Assembly: GCF_014636095.1 (NCBI RefSeq)
Contig: NZ_BMDV01000001.1
Span: 186,001 to 250,000 of the forward strand
Length of the DNA stretch: 64,000 nt
From: Acinetobacter modestus
GTDB taxonomy: Bacteria; Pseudomonadota; Gammaproteobacteria; Pseudomonadales; Moraxellaceae
Direction of reading: 5' to 3'
Under the pieces are notes generated by a model, which had not been told where the DNA came from, made no database searches, and saw nothing but the letters and a program-made list of their open reading frames with translations. This document shows positions 17,481-28,500 of this stretch, piece after piece. Position numbers and translations under genes: made by a program. The stretch's first letter is position 1, and the number at the start of each line of letters is the position of its first letter.

Positions 17481-19331
17481 ATGCTGAGTTGGTTTGAAAA
17501 ATTAGTTGATCCTTACCCAACGAAAGATTTAAACAAACCATTACCGACTACTTTTTTTGCTTTTGTTTGGCAATCAACGAAAGGGGTCAGACCATTCCTC
17601 TTTTTACTTATTGCTTGTACAGCTGCAGCAGCGTGCTTTGAGGCATTATTCTTTTCTTATATTGGTAAACTAGTTGATTGGCTCACTAAAAGTCAGCCTA
17701 ATACTTTTTTAGAAACCAATCATCAAAATTTAACTATTCTCATAAGTATTTTATTCGCAAATATTTTCTTCGTAAGTTTGCAATCTATTGTCAAACACCA
17801 AGTGTTATTTAGTAATTTTCCAATGCGTATGCGCTGGTTATTCCATAATTTATTGTTGCAACAAACCTTAGATTTTTTCCATACCGATTTCGCTGGCCGC
17901 TTGTCTGCCAAAGTTATGCAAACTGCATTAGCGGTTCGTGAATTTTGGATGATCCTTGGTGACATGTTGGTTTATGTACTGATTTACTTTATTACGATTA
18001 GCTTTGTATTAGGCTCTATTTCGCCTGTTTTGATCGTCCCATTGCTTTTATGGCTTGTCTTATTTATTGCCATTGCCAGTTATTTCATTCCTCGTCTTGG
18101 TAAAGTTTCACAACAACAAGCAGATGCACGCGCGGTTATGACTGGACGTGTTACCGATGCTTATACCAATATTCAAACTGTGAAACTGTTTGCGCACGCT
18201 GGTCGTGAAAGTCAGTATGCAAAAGAGTCCATGCAAGAGTTTATGGTCACTGTTTATAAACAGATGCGCTTAGGTGTGAAATACCAAATCAGCATTCGTT
18301 TACTCAGTGCTTTTCTCTTTATAGGCGTGATTGGTAGTTCTGTTTGGTTATGGACACAAGGGCAAGCTGCTATTGGTGTAATCGCAGCAACCACGGCGAT
18401 GGTTTTAAAGCTCGATAGCCTAGCCGAATTCATCATGTGGCACATCACGATGCTTTTCGAAAATGTTGGTACCATTCAAGATGGTATGAAAACTCTAGGT
18501 AAGCCCATCCAGATTCAAGATAAAAAAGATGCAACTGAACTAAAAGTTCAACAGGGTGAAATTCGTTTTGAAGATGTTAGTTTTGCTTATAATCAAAAAA
18601 ATGTAATTGATCATTTCAATCTTACGATTAAACCTGGCGAGAAAATAGGTATCGTTGGTCGTTCTGGTGCGGGTAAATCTACTCTCATTCAGTTACTTTT
18701 GCATTTTTATGATATTAATCAGGGTCGTATCTTGATTGACGGGCAAAACATCCATGATGTTACACAAGATAGTTTACGTGCCAATATTGCACTGGTCACT
18801 CAAGATACCTCTCTATTACATCGTACGGTAGCTGAAAATATTAAATATGGTCGCCCTAATGCGACTGAAGCAGAGATTCAACTTGCTGTCAAAAAAGCCA
18901 AAGCAGAAGAATTTATTCCTCAATTGACTGATCAGAAAGGACGCGTTGGTTTTGATGCTTATGTCGGTGAACGTGGCGTAAAACTTTCTGGGGGGCAACG
19001 TCAACGTATTGCTATTTCTAGAGTTTTTTTAAAAGATGCACCTATTCTTATTTTAGACGAAGCAACAAGTGCCCTTGACTCAGAAGTTGAAGCTGCAATT
19101 CAAAGCAGTTTAAATGACTTAATGGTTGGCAAAACGGTCATTGCAATTGCACACCGTTTATCTACTATTGCTCAAATGGATCGTCTCATTGTACTTGATC
19201 AAGGCAAAATTGCTGAACAAGGTACACATGAGCAGCTTATTGCAAATGATGGCTTGTATGCACAATTATGGAAACGCCAAACAGGTGGTTTTTTAGTTGA
19301 GCAGCGAGTAGTGGCTCAGGACACAGAATAA
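17481..19331 (+). CDS. ABC exporter, fused membrane and ATPase domains
   Basis: A 616-residue half-transporter of the MsbA-like exporter class. The N-terminal half has six membrane helices (about residues 35-330). The C-terminal ATPase has Walker A GRSGAGKST (near residue 396), the Q loop (ALVTQDTSLL), signature LSGGQRQRIAIS, Walker B ILILDEATSALDSE and the switch His in IAHRLST. AGAGGATAAG precedes the ATG. The substrate is unknown. Its stop codon overlaps the start of the MaoC gene (TAATG), so the two are translationally coupled. It is not clearly MsbA itself, whose gene usually neighbours lpxK. Confidence 0.9.
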   Translation: MLSWFEKLVDPYPTKDLNKPLPTTFFAFVWQSTKGVRPFLFLLIACTAAAACFEALFFSYIGKLVDWLTKSQPNTFLETNHQNLTILISILFANIFFVSLQSIVKHQVLFSNFPMRMRWLFHNLLLQQTLDFFHTDFAGRLSAKVMQTALAVREFWMILGDMLVYVLIYFITISFVLGSISPVLIVPLLLWLVLFIAIASYFIPRLGKVSQQQADARAVMTGRVTDAYTNIQTVKLFAHAGRESQYAKESMQEFMVTVYKQMRLGVKYQISIRLLSAFLFIGVIGSSVWLWTQGQAAIGVIAATTAMVLKLDSLAEFIMWHITMLFENVGTIQDGMKTLGKPIQIQDKKDATELKVQQGEIRFEDVSFAYNQKNVIDHFNLTIKPGEKIGIVGRSGAGKSTLIQLLLHFYDINQGRILIDGQNIHDVTQDSLRANIALVTQDTSLLHRTVAENIKYGRPNATEAEIQLAVKKAKAEEFIPQLTDQKGRVGFDAYVGERGVKLSGGQRQRIAISRVFLKDAPILILDEATSALDSEVEAAIQSSLNDLMVGKTVIAIAHRLSTIAQMDRLIVLDQGKIAEQGTHEQLIANDGLYAQLWKRQTGGFLVEQRVVAQDTE

Positions 19332-19771
19332 TGTTGTATTTAGAAGACTTAAATATTGGAGATCGCTTCATTAGTCGTGACTATGAAATCACGCTTGAAG
19401 AAGTGAAACAATTTGCAAGCCAGTATGACCCTCAACCTTTTCATCTAGATGAGCAAGCAGCTGAACAACATCCTATTTTTCAAGGTTTAGCTGCCAGTGG
19501 CTGGCATACCTCAGCAATCACAATGCGTTTATGGACCGAATGTTTTCCCATTGCAGGTGGTTTACTGGGTTCAGAATCTAGTCTTCGTTGGCCTCGCCCT
19601 ACCCGTGTTGGTGATAAGATTCATGTAGAAATTGAAATTACTGCAATCGTGCCATCTAAAACCAAAACTGATCGTGGTATCGTCAGTTACGTTACGCAAG
19701 CTTTGAACCAACATGGCGATGTGCTATTAATATCAACAACCAAAATAATGGTCTTTAGAAAAGCAGCTTAA
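19331..19771 (+). CDS. MaoC-family hot-dog hydratase
   Basis: A 146-residue single hot-dog protein resembling (R)-specific enoyl-CoA hydratases. The active-site region is seen as QYDPQPFHLDEQAA near residue 30, with the expected Asp and His pair, followed by GLAASGWHTSA. The substrate is likely an enoyl-CoA, but related proteins act on other thioesters. Start overlaps the ABC exporter stop by one base. The link between exporter and hydratase suggests lipid-related work but is not proven. Confidence 0.88.
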   Translation: MLYLEDLNIGDRFISRDYEITLEEVKQFASQYDPQPFHLDEQAAEQHPIFQGLAASGWHTSAITMRLWTECFPIAGGLLGSESSLRWPRPTRVGDKIHVEIEITAIVPSKTKTDRGIVSYVTQALNQHGDVLLISTTKIMVFRKAA

Positions 19772-19898
19772 TTTTGGAGATTGGGTGACTCTTTTGTCCA
19801 ACAATTTTTATGATTGATTATTTTATTTCGTGTAAAGATGTTTCAGACTTAAATGTTTAAAAGATATTGGCAAAATTGATGAGCGCCACGGAAAGCAC

Positions 19899-20924
19899 AT
19901 GAAAACAACTTCAACTCGTCAAGATCAAGGTATACCAGGCGTCTATGGCTTATTGCTATTAGATGTTGTTTCACGCTGGGGATATAGCGATGAAACCTTA
20001 TTTGCTCCTTTTCATTTAACTAGCGAGCAATTAGCTGACCCAAATTATCGAATTCCCACACCTATTGCGAATGAATTAGTTAAACATTCTTTACGTTTAA
20101 CAGGTGAAAGTACATTAGGATTTCACCTAGGTACGCAAATGCGTATTTCTATTCATGGTTTTATTGGTTATGCCATTATGACTGCGCATGACATTACAGA
20201 TGCAATTGCGCTTGCAAGCCGTTTTATTCAATTACGCTTACCTTTTTTACAACTTTACTTTTCTACTTTTGGACCTAAAGCAACCTTACAACTGCAATGT
20301 GATATTGAAGTTGAACCATTACGTACTGAAATTATCTTAGGTTTAACGATTGGTATTATGACCATGGCAAAAGCCTTAACAGGAATTGAAGACTTAAAGG
20401 GTGAAGTTGATTTAGATTTCCCTGAGCCTACGGGCTTTGATAAATATCGTGATAAATTAACCAGTACAGTACGTTTTAATCAGCCACATTTAATTTCGAG
20501 TTTTGATAAAAAATATCTCGGTTTAAAAATGGTGAATGCAGATCCAATTGCCAGCCAAATTGCAATTAATCAGTGTGAAACTGAACTTTCTGCTTTAGGC
20601 GAACGTCGTCGCCTTGCAATGCGCGTACGTGATATTTTAACCAATTCAGAACAGCATTATCTAAGCATCGAGAGTGTTGCTGAGCGTCTGCATATGTCAG
20701 ACCGCACTCTAAAACGTCAGCTAGCAGCTGAAGGTACATCCTTCTCTACCTTGGTAGATGAAGTACGCTATCGTCATGCAACATCTTTACTATCCAGAAC
20801 AGATTATAGTTTAGAACAAATTGCTGATGAATTAGGGTATTCTGATGTAGCGAATTTTAGCCGTGCATTTAAGCGCTGGAGTGGACGCAGTCCGAGTAAC
20901 TGGCGTAAAGACCCTTATTTGTAA
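19899..20924 (+). CDS. AraC-type regulator with N-terminal arabinose-binding-like domain
   Basis: A 341-residue transcription factor. The N-terminal two thirds match the PF12625-type sensor found in OruR/ArgR-like AraC regulators (LLDVVSRWGYSDETL, GFHLGTQMRISIHGFIGYA). The C-terminal DNA-binding domain has two helix-turn-helices: SIESVAERLHMSDRTLKRQL and SLEQIADELGYSDVANFSRAF, ending with KRWSGRSPSNWR. The target is unknown. It lies 127 bases after the MaoC gene on the same strand and may control the exporter-hydratase pair. One of three such paralogues in this window. Confidence 0.9.
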   Translation: MKTTSTRQDQGIPGVYGLLLLDVVSRWGYSDETLFAPFHLTSEQLADPNYRIPTPIANELVKHSLRLTGESTLGFHLGTQMRISIHGFIGYAIMTAHDITDAIALASRFIQLRLPFLQLYFSTFGPKATLQLQCDIEVEPLRTEIILGLTIGIMTMAKALTGIEDLKGEVDLDFPEPTGFDKYRDKLTSTVRFNQPHLISSFDKKYLGLKMVNADPIASQIAINQCETELSALGERRRLAMRVRDILTNSEQHYLSIESVAERLHMSDRTLKRQLAAEGTSFSTLVDEVRYRHATSLLSRTDYSLEQIADELGYSDVANFSRAFKRWSGRSPSNWRKDPYL

Positions 20925-21021
20925 TATTGCAAAGTGCTTCATTTATAAACACTTTTGTTTTAACTAAAAAACCTGTATAAAGCCAAATAAAATGATACGA
21001 CAGATTGTTTAAGGAGTTGTC

Positions 21022-21396
21022 ATGAATCATCCAGCAGATTTAAAATATGCACGAACACACGAATGGGTAAGAATCGAAGGTGATTTAGTTGTTACTGGAA
21101 TCAGTGACCATGCTCAGTTGGAGTTAGGTGATTTAGTTTACGTTGAAACACCAGAAGTCGGTAGTCATGTGACTGCAACAGAACAAGCGGGCGTTGTTGA
21201 ATCTGTTAAAACTGCATCTGACATCCATGCACCTGTTTCGGGTACTGTCGTTGAAGTGAATGCAGCGCTTGAAGATGATCCAGATTTTGTCAATGAAGAA
21301 CCGTATGGTAAAGGTTGGATTTATAAAATCAAACCAGACAATATGGCTGATGTTGAAAAGCTCCTTTCACATAGTGAATATGAATCAGGTTTGTAA
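21022..21396 (+). CDS. gcvH: Glycine cleavage system H protein
   Basis: Lipoyl carrier that shuttles the aminomethyl group between P, T and L proteins of the glycine cleavage complex. The 124-residue protein has the lipoylation site as [15 protein letters not shown] (lysine near residue 65), with [10 protein letters not shown] at the N-terminus and [15 protein letters not shown] towards the end. AAGGAGTTGTC precedes the ATG. gcvP and gcvT are not adjacent, so gcvH is transcribed alone with its own terminator. H protein can also act in lipoate relay. Confidence 0.96.
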   Translation: MNHPADLKYARTHEWVRIEGDLVVTGISDHAQLELGDLVYVETPEVGSHVTATEQAGVVESVKTASDIHAPVSGTVVEVNAALEDDPDFVNEEPYGKGWIYKIKPDNMADVEKLLSHSEYESGL

Positions 21397-21417
21397 TTTT
21401 AAATAAATTCAAACATT

Positions 21418-21446
21418 AAAAAGCCCAGTCAAGAACTGGGCTTTTT
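21418..21446. terminator. Bidirectional intrinsic terminator between gcvH and aspA
   Basis: AAAAAGCCCAG and CTGGGCTTTTT form an 11-bp stem with a short loop and T runs on both strands, between two convergent genes. Confidence 0.9.
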
Positions 21447-21462
21447 ATTTATGCTTAATTAA

Positions 21463-22905
21463 TTAAGCAACATAATCAACCTGAATACCATCTACTTCTG
21501 AAACCAAATTCTCAAAAGAGAAAATTTCATCAAGTTGAGCCTGTGTGAGTAAACCTCGCTCTAGCACAACTTCCTGAATAGTTTTATTCTCTGCAATACA
21601 TTGCTTACCAATTTCATCGCACAAAGCATGGCCTAATAATGGATCGAGCAAAGTAATAATCCCTACACTACGCATGACCGCATCATGGCATGCTTGTTCA
21701 TGTGCTTTGATTCCACGTACACATTTTTCATCTAAACTTTGAATCGCTTGGGTTAATAGCTCAATTGATTCATTAAGTGAAATTGCAATCACAGGCTCCA
21801 TGACATTTAACTGTAACTGTCCTGCTTCTGCTGCAAATGTAATCGTAAGATCGTTACCAATCACCTTAAATGCAATCTGATTTACCACTTCTGGAATAAC
21901 AGGATTTACTTTTGCAGGCATAATTGATGAGCCAGCTTGTAATTCAGGTAATTGGATTTCACCCAAACCAGTACGAGGACCTGAACTTAGCAAACGTAAA
22001 TCATTGCTAATCTTCGAAAGTTTACATGCAAGACGCTTTAAGGCACTCGATAAAATAATAAAGACGCCACAATCACTGGTTGCTTCAACATAGTCTTCAG
22101 CACCAACTAAATTTAAACCTGTAATTTGTTTCAAACACAAAACTACTTTTACAGCATAGCCTTTAGGTGTGTTTACACCAGTACCAATTGCAGTTGCGCC
22201 TAAATTTACTTCAAGCAACAACTCGCGTGTACGTTTAATCAGACGAACATCTTCTTTTAATAAAGTTGCAAATGCGTGAAATTCTTGCCCAAGTGTCATC
22301 GGCACAGCATCTTGGAGTTGGGTACGCCCCATTTTTAAAATATAGCGAAACTCGATTGCTTTATTCTCAAATGAAGTAATCAATTTATCCATTTGTGTAA
22401 ATAGTGCATCTAGAGAACAATAAGTCGATAAACGAATCGCAGTAGGATACACATCATTCGTTGATTGTGATTTGTTGATATGATCATTCGGGTGAATGAT
22501 GTCATATTGACCTTTTTGATGACCTAATGATTCAAGTGCGATATTGGCAATGACTTCATTAGTGTTCATATTAATTGACGTGCCTGCCCCACCTTGATAA
22601 ATATCAATTGGAAATGAGTCTTGCCATTTTTGTGTTTCATTAATTAAATCATCACAAGCTCGCTGAATCGCCAAGCTTTGAGTTTCTGTTAATTTATTAA
22701 AACTTAGATTTGCTTGAGCAGATGCTTTCTTCACTTGTGCTAACGCACGAATAAAGTGACTATTTTGTCCAACTTTTTGCGAAGAAATTTTGAAATTTTC
22801 AATTGCGCGTAAAGTATGAATTCCGTAATAACAATCCATTGGCACTTCTTTTGCACCAAGTAAATCATGCTCTATTCTTATGGTTGCTGCTTGAACCGTG
22901 TCCAC
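21463..22905 (-). CDS. aspA: Aspartate ammonia-lyase (aspartase)
   Basis: Converts L-aspartate to fumarate and ammonia. The 480-residue protein belongs to the fumarase/aspartase superfamily: [13 protein letters not shown] near residue 110, NDVYPTA around residue 152, [17 protein letters not shown], and the flexible loop signature [12 protein letters not shown] near residue 324 with the catalytic Ser. The substrate is judged to be aspartate from the overall AspA-like N-terminus ([13 protein letters not shown]) rather than fumarase. The start is a GTG at 22905; no in-frame ATG gives a complete N-terminus. It lies close to proline and glycine catabolic genes, consistent with amino-acid use. Confidence 0.94.
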   Translation of the reverse strand: MDTVQAATIRIEHDLLGAKEVPMDCYYGIHTLRAIENFKISSQKVGQNSHFIRALAQVKKASAQANLSFNKLTETQSLAIQRACDDLINETQKWQDSFPIDIYQGGAGTSINMNTNEVIANIALESLGHQKGQYDIIHPNDHINKSQSTNDVYPTAIRLSTYCSLDALFTQMDKLITSFENKAIEFRYILKMGRTQLQDAVPMTLGQEFHAFATLLKEDVRLIKRTRELLLEVNLGATAIGTGVNTPKGYAVKVVLCLKQITGLNLVGAEDYVEATSDCGVFIILSSALKRLACKLSKISNDLRLLSSGPRTGLGEIQLPELQAGSSIMPAKVNPVIPEVVNQIAFKVIGNDLTITFAAEAGQLQLNVMEPVIAISLNESIELLTQAIQSLDEKCVRGIKAHEQACHDAVMRSVGIITLLDPLLGHALCDEIGKQCIAENKTIQEVVLERGLLTQAQLDEIFSFENLVSEVDGIQVDYVA

Positions 22906-23387
22906 TTTCCATTTCTCTCAGACAATGCACCCTAATGGTGCAAAGAAATAATATGGAAGATTTCAAATAAATTTTCATTAGCAGAATTGCTTAACATTAC
23001 GAGCTTTTTATAATGTAATTTCTCTGCATTGTTGCTTTTGTAACAACATGTGTTGTCATTTCATTCTATTTTTCTGTTCAAAAATGTCTGTTATTACTAT
23101 CAATTTTTTGCCGCTGCAATAATTTGAAACATGTAGCCTATTTTTAAGCCGCAAATGTCTTTCTTTTATTTAAAAAAAAGTGAGCTTTTTTAGATTTAAA
23201 AATTAAGATTCATACACTTAATTTAAATTACATAAAATATACAAACAATATACAAAAACAAAACAGTATTTTAAAAATCATTCGTGCTTGAATCTGTGGC
23301 CTTATCAGTCTTGTTAGAATAGTGAATCATTTTTGTCTATTCAGATGGGATTGCACAGTTATGGATATGTAAGGACAGGCATCCATT
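22906..23387. other. Divergent regulatory region between aspA and putP
   Basis: No ORF. The 480 bases are AT-rich, with T/A tracts around 23160-23270. It must hold both promoters; the putP start is preceded by AAGGACAGGC. No operator was confidently assigned. Confidence 0.4.
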
Positions 23388-24893
23388 ATGAATTTTTCGA
23401 ATCCCACTGTTGTTGTGTTCGTGGTGTATATTATCGCCATGCTTGGTATCGGTTTATACGCCTATTTTTCTACCAAAAACCTTGATGATTATATTCTTGG
23501 AGGACGAAGCCTAGGTAGTTTCGTTACCGCTTTATCTGCGGGTGCATCCGATATGAGTGGCTGGCTACTCATGGGTTTACCAGGGGCAATCTATTTGACA
23601 GGCTTATCTGAATCATGGATTGCAATTGGCTTAATCATTGGTGCATGGCTCAACTGGTATCTCGTGGCTGGACGTTTACGCGTTCATACTGAGGTTCAGA
23701 ATAATGCGCTTACGTTACCAGATTATTTCACTGGTCGTTTTGATGATCAGAAAAAGATCTTACGTGTAACTTCCGCACTGATTATTCTCATCTTTTTCGC
23801 GATTTATTGTGCTTCTGGCATGGTAGCTGGTGCACGTCTATTTGAAACATTGTTCCACTTACCTTACCAAACCGCTTTATGGCTTGGTGCATTTGCAACA
23901 ATCGGATATGTTTGTATTGGTGGCTTCTTGGCAATCAGTTGGACAGATACATTCCAAGCTGGTTTGATGATTTTTGCGTTATTGCTTCTACCTATCGTCA
24001 CATACATGTCTTTAGGTGTAGGTGTCGAAGAATTTACAGCAATTGTTGAGAGCGCCCGCCCGCATGCTTATGATTTTGTTTCAAATCTAAATATTGAAAG
24101 TATTGTTGGGATTCTTTCAGCAGCTGCTTGGGGCTTGGGTTATTTTGGTCAACCTCACATTCTAGTTCGTTTTATGGCTGCCGATTCTGTTAAATCAATC
24201 CCTGCTGCTCGTCGTATCGGTATGACATGGATGATTTTATGCTTGGCAGGTGCAGTTGGTTCTGGTTTTATCGGAATTGCGTATTTCCATCAACATCCTG
24301 AATTTGCAGCGGTTGTGACGGCTAACCCTGAAACAGTGTTTATGGAACTCACTAAAATTTTATTCAACCCTTGGGTTGTTGGTGTGATCCTTGCTGCAAT
24401 TTTATCAGCAGTCATGAGTACCTTAAGTTGTCAGTTATTGGTATGTTCAAGCGCATTAACTGAAGATTTATACAAAGGCTTGATCCGGAAAAATGCAACT
24501 CAAAAAGAGTTAGTTTGGATTGGTCGAGCAATGGTACTTGCAGTTGCAATGTTAGCTCTTGCTTTAGCCCAAAACCCTGATAGTAAAGTACTTGGCTTAG
24601 TTTCTTATGCTTGGGCTGGCTTCGGTGCTGCTTTCGGTCCATTGATTATCATGTCATTGTTCTGGAAACGTATGACGCTAAACGGTGCTTTGGCGGGTAT
24701 GGTTATCGGTGCAGTTACAGTGATTGTTTGGAAAAATTTATTTGCTAGTACTGGTATTTATGAAATTATTCCTGGTTTCATTTTTGCCTTGATCAGTATT
24801 GTTGTGGTGAGCTTACTTGGTAAAGCACCTAACGCAACTGTGACTGGTCGTTTTGAACAAGCAGATGAAATCTATACGAGAGAAATGAAATAA
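23388..24893 (+). CDS. putP: Sodium/proline symporter PutP
   Basis: Sodium-coupled proline uptake, SSS family. The 501-residue protein has about 13 membrane helices. PutP hallmarks: YFSTKNLDDYILGGRSLGS early on, ALSAGASDMSGWLLMGLPGA near residue 50 (with the Asp needed for sodium), AIYCASGMVAGARLFE, and GYFGQPHILVRFMAADS. It ends in a long hydrophobic region and a short charged tail. Its neighbours putR and putA confirm the role in proline catabolism. Confidence 0.96.
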   Translation: MNFSNPTVVVFVVYIIAMLGIGLYAYFSTKNLDDYILGGRSLGSFVTALSAGASDMSGWLLMGLPGAIYLTGLSESWIAIGLIIGAWLNWYLVAGRLRVHTEVQNNALTLPDYFTGRFDDQKKILRVTSALIILIFFAIYCASGMVAGARLFETLFHLPYQTALWLGAFATIGYVCIGGFLAISWTDTFQAGLMIFALLLLPIVTYMSLGVGVEEFTAIVESARPHAYDFVSNLNIESIVGILSAAAWGLGYFGQPHILVRFMAADSVKSIPAARRIGMTWMILCLAGAVGSGFIGIAYFHQHPEFAAVVTANPETVFMELTKILFNPWVVGVILAAILSAVMSTLSCQLLVCSSALTEDLYKGLIRKNATQKELVWIGRAMVLAVAMLALALAQNPDSKVLGLVSYAWAGFGAAFGPLIIMSLFWKRMTLNGALAGMVIGAVTVIVWKNLFASTGIYEIIPGFIFALISIVVVSLLGKAPNATVTGRFEQADEIYTREMK

Positions 24894-24911
24894 GATTTCT
24901 GAGTAAAATTT

Positions 24912-24938
24912 AAGGGGGCTTTCGAGCCCCTTTGTTTT
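24912..24938. terminator. Terminator between putP and putR
   Basis: AAGGGGGCT and AGCCCCTTT pair around the stable tetraloop TTCG, followed by TGTTTTAT. It lies between convergent genes. Confidence 0.88.
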
Positions 24939-24951
24939 ATTTGATCTTTTA

Positions 24952-25443
24952 TTAAAATTTGGTTCTTGATTTAATTTTTATTTTAGAGCTGTCTTTTACA
25001 ACCTGCATCACAGGATAACTACGCGTTTCTTTCACTCCAGGAAGTTGCCATAAAATTTGCCCCGCAATACGACGAAACTCCTCCATCCCTGCGCTACGCA
25101 ATTTGATCAAAAAGTCAAAGCCACCACTCACCATATGACATTCAACAATCTCCGGATATTGTGTCACTGCATCAATGAAATCCTCGAGTACATTCGGGGT
25201 GGTTTTATCTAAGAGCACCTCAACAAACACAAGAAAACTGGCATTTAACTTATTCGGATTGAGTTTTGCCTCATATCCCAAGATAAATTCATCTTTCGTC
25301 AACTTTTGCACACGGGCCATGACAGCAGTCGGTGAAAGGTTCACTAATTCCGCCAATTTACTGTTGGAAATTCTTCCATCTGTTTGAAGAATATCCAGAA
25401 TTTTCAGATCGGTACGATCTAATGTATAAATAGGGCCATTCAA
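24952..25443 (-). CDS. putR: Lrp/AsnC-family regulator, probable proline activator
   Basis: A 163-residue regulator: N-terminal helix-turn-helix (RTDLKILDILQTDGRIS, SKLAELVNLSPTAVMARVQKL) and a C-terminal RAM ligand-binding domain (EIVECHMVSGGFDFLIKLR). It is divergent from putA across a 120-base gap and convergent with putP, the classical position of PutR-type proline-responsive activators. The start is a TTG at 25443 with GAGG about 10 bases before it; the nearby ATG is out of frame. Since this PutA has no DNA-binding domain, a separate regulator is expected. Confidence 0.88.
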   Translation of the reverse strand: MNGPIYTLDRTDLKILDILQTDGRISNSKLAELVNLSPTAVMARVQKLTKDEFILGYEAKLNPNKLNASFLVFVEVLLDKTTPNVLEDFIDAVTQYPEIVECHMVSGGFDFLIKLRSAGMEEFRRIAGQILWQLPGVKETRSYPVMQVVKDSSKIKIKSRTKF

Positions 25444-25563
25444 CTGAATTTTCCTCTAAAAAATAGGTAAATTATAGTGAGTTACTCGGGTTTTATTCTG
25501 TAATCATAAATTATCTAAACCTCTCTACTCAATATGTTCTAGAGATTGTTATTGGAATTTAGT

Positions 25564-28500
25564 ATGAATACATTGGATACTCCCGCACAAATGGACACAG
25601 CTCACACAGACGGTTATATCACCGAATTTAAAGAAAAAAGTGAGTTTGAGCAACGCATTAATACAGCTTGGCGACGTGCTGAGCCTGAAGCGGTTAAACA
25701 ACTTGCAGAAGCAGCAGATATTTCTCCTGATCTTGATCAAAAAATTTATGAATTAGCATTCAGTCTTGCACATAATTTACGTGAACGTAAAAGCTCGGCT
25801 GGAAAAGCAGGTATTGTTCAAGGTTTACTCCAAGAGTTCTCACTTTCTTCACAAGAAGGTGTGGCATTGATGTGTTTGGCAGAAGCATTACTTCGTATTC
25901 CAGATACAGCAACACGTGATTTATTAATTCGTGACAAGATCAACCAAGGCAACTGGAAAGAGCATTTAGGTCAAAGTAACCTGATGTTCGTAAATGCCGC
26001 TGCTTGGGGTTTAATGCTTACTGGCAAGTTAATGGAAACACCTAAACAAACCAGTTTATCAAGTATTTTAACAGGTCTTCTCGCTCGCAGTGGACGTGGC
26101 ATTATTCGTAAAGCAGTTGATGTCGCGATGCGTATGATGGGTGAGCAATTCGTTACGGGCGAAACCATCGAAGAAGCACTTGAGCATGCAAAACCATTTG
26201 AACACAAAGGTTTCCGCTATTCATACGATATGTTGGGTGAAGCTGCGCTAACTGACCATGATGCTGAGCGTTATTATAACGATTACACTCAAGCGATTCA
26301 CGCTATTGGTAAAGCATCAAACGGGCGTGGTGTTTATGAAGGTCCTGGTATCTCGATTAAGCTCTCTGCTTTGCACCCACGTTACCAACGTGCGCAAATT
26401 GATCGTGTACATCATGAGCTTTACAACAAAGTTTTCGAACTTGCATGCTTAGCAAAACAATACGACATCGGCTTAAACATCGATGCTGAAGAATCTGAAC
26501 GTTTAGAAATTTCACTCGAACTACTTGAGCGTTTATGTTTCGAACCAAAACTTGCGAATTGGAAAGGCATTGGTTTCGTTATTCAGGCTTATCAAAAACG
26601 TTGTTTCTACGTGGTTGATTATATCGTTGATCTTGCAAAACGCAGTAACAAACGCCTCATGATCCGTTTGGTAAAAGGTGCATATTGGGATAGCGAAATC
26701 AAGAAAGCGCAAATTGACGGCATGACTGACTACCCTGTGTTTACTCGTAAAGTTCACACTGATTTATCATACATTGCTTGTGCGAAGAAGCTCCTTGCTG
26801 CACCAGATCAAGTGTACCCGCAATTTGCAACGCACAATGCACAATCACTTGCAACGATTTATACACTTGCAGACCCAAGCAAATATTATCCAGGTCAATA
26901 TGAGTTCCAATGCCTACACGGTATGGGCGAACCTTTGTATGAGCAAGTTGTAGGTTCAAAAGCAGACAATAAACTTGGTGTACCATGTCGCGTCTATGCG
27001 CCAGTGGGTAACCATGAAACTTTATTGGCTTACTTAGTCCGTCGTTTACTTGAAAATGGTGCAAATACCTCATTCGTAAACCGTATTGCTGATAAGACGT
27101 TAAAAGTTGAAGACTTGATTCAGTCTCCAATCAAAGATATTCAAACTGCTGCTAAAGATGAAGGTCAGATTGGCTTAAAGCATCCTGCGATTCCACTTCC
27201 GCATGATCTTTACCCATTACGTCCGAACTCAAATGGTTTTGATTTAAATAACGATCAGCCTTTAGCTGCATTAGATACAACAGCACAAAAACTCCGTAGC
27301 CATATTTGGAAAAGTGCACCTTTACTTGGTTTTGAATCAACAGTTCACGATCAAAGTAATGCGATTGCAATTACAAACCCTGCACAAAATAGTGAAATTG
27401 TCGGTCATGTGAATGAAGCGACTAGCGCGGATGTACAATTGGCATTAGAAGCAGCTGTACAAGCTGAACAAAGCTGGGCTGCAACAGATAAAGTTGAACG
27501 TGCAGCTTGCTTAAAACGCGCCGCAGATTTAATGGAAGCTCGCATCCAAGAATTGATGGTATTACTTTGCCGTGAAAGTGGTAAAACTTATGCCAATGCT
27601 ATTGCAGAAGTTCGTGAAGCCGTTGATTTCTTGCGTTACTACGCGACACAAATCGAAAACTTGCCTGCAAATGCACAAGTAAAGCCATTAGGTACAGTCT
27701 TGTGTATTAGCCCATGGAACTTCCCTCTTGCGATTTTCTCTGGTCAAATTGCTGCTGCATTGGTCAGTGGTAACTGTGTGATTGCCAAACCAGCAGAACA
27801 AACACCACTCATTGCAGCGCAAGCCGTTCAAATGCTTTGGGAAGCTGGTGTGCCACACGGCGTTGTTCAACTTCTTCCGGGTCGTGGTGAAACTGTTGGT
27901 GCTCAACTTAGCCAAGATGATCGCATTCAAGGCATTATGTTCACTGGTTCGACAGAAGTTGCAAAAATCTTGCAAAAAACTGTGGCAAAACGTTTATCTC
28001 CAAATGGTCAACCGATTCCGTTAATTGCGGAAACAGGTGGTCAAAATGCGATGATCGTCGATTCTTCTGCACTTACTGAGCAGGTCGTATTGGATGTTGT
28101 AAGCTCTGCATTTGACAGTGCTGGTCAACGTTGTTCTGCACTTCGTATCTTATGTGTACAAGAAGATAGTGCTGCAACTGTGATCAAAATGTTGAAAGGT
28201 GCAATGCAACAGTTAATCGTTGGTAATCCTGCGATCTTAAAAACTGACATTGGGCCTGTAATCGACGCTGAAGCAAAACAAACCATCGATACACATATTC
28301 AAAAGATGAAATCTAAAGGCTACCCTGTTCATCAATTAATGTTCAACGATGCGGTAAGCCAAAAAGCGCTTGCACAAGGTACATTTGTTCCGCCAACAGC
28401 GATTGAATTACCAAATCTTGATGACTTAGAGCGCGAAGTTTTTGGTCCTGTTTTGCACATCATCACTTATAAGTATGGTGAGCTTGAGCAATTGATCGAC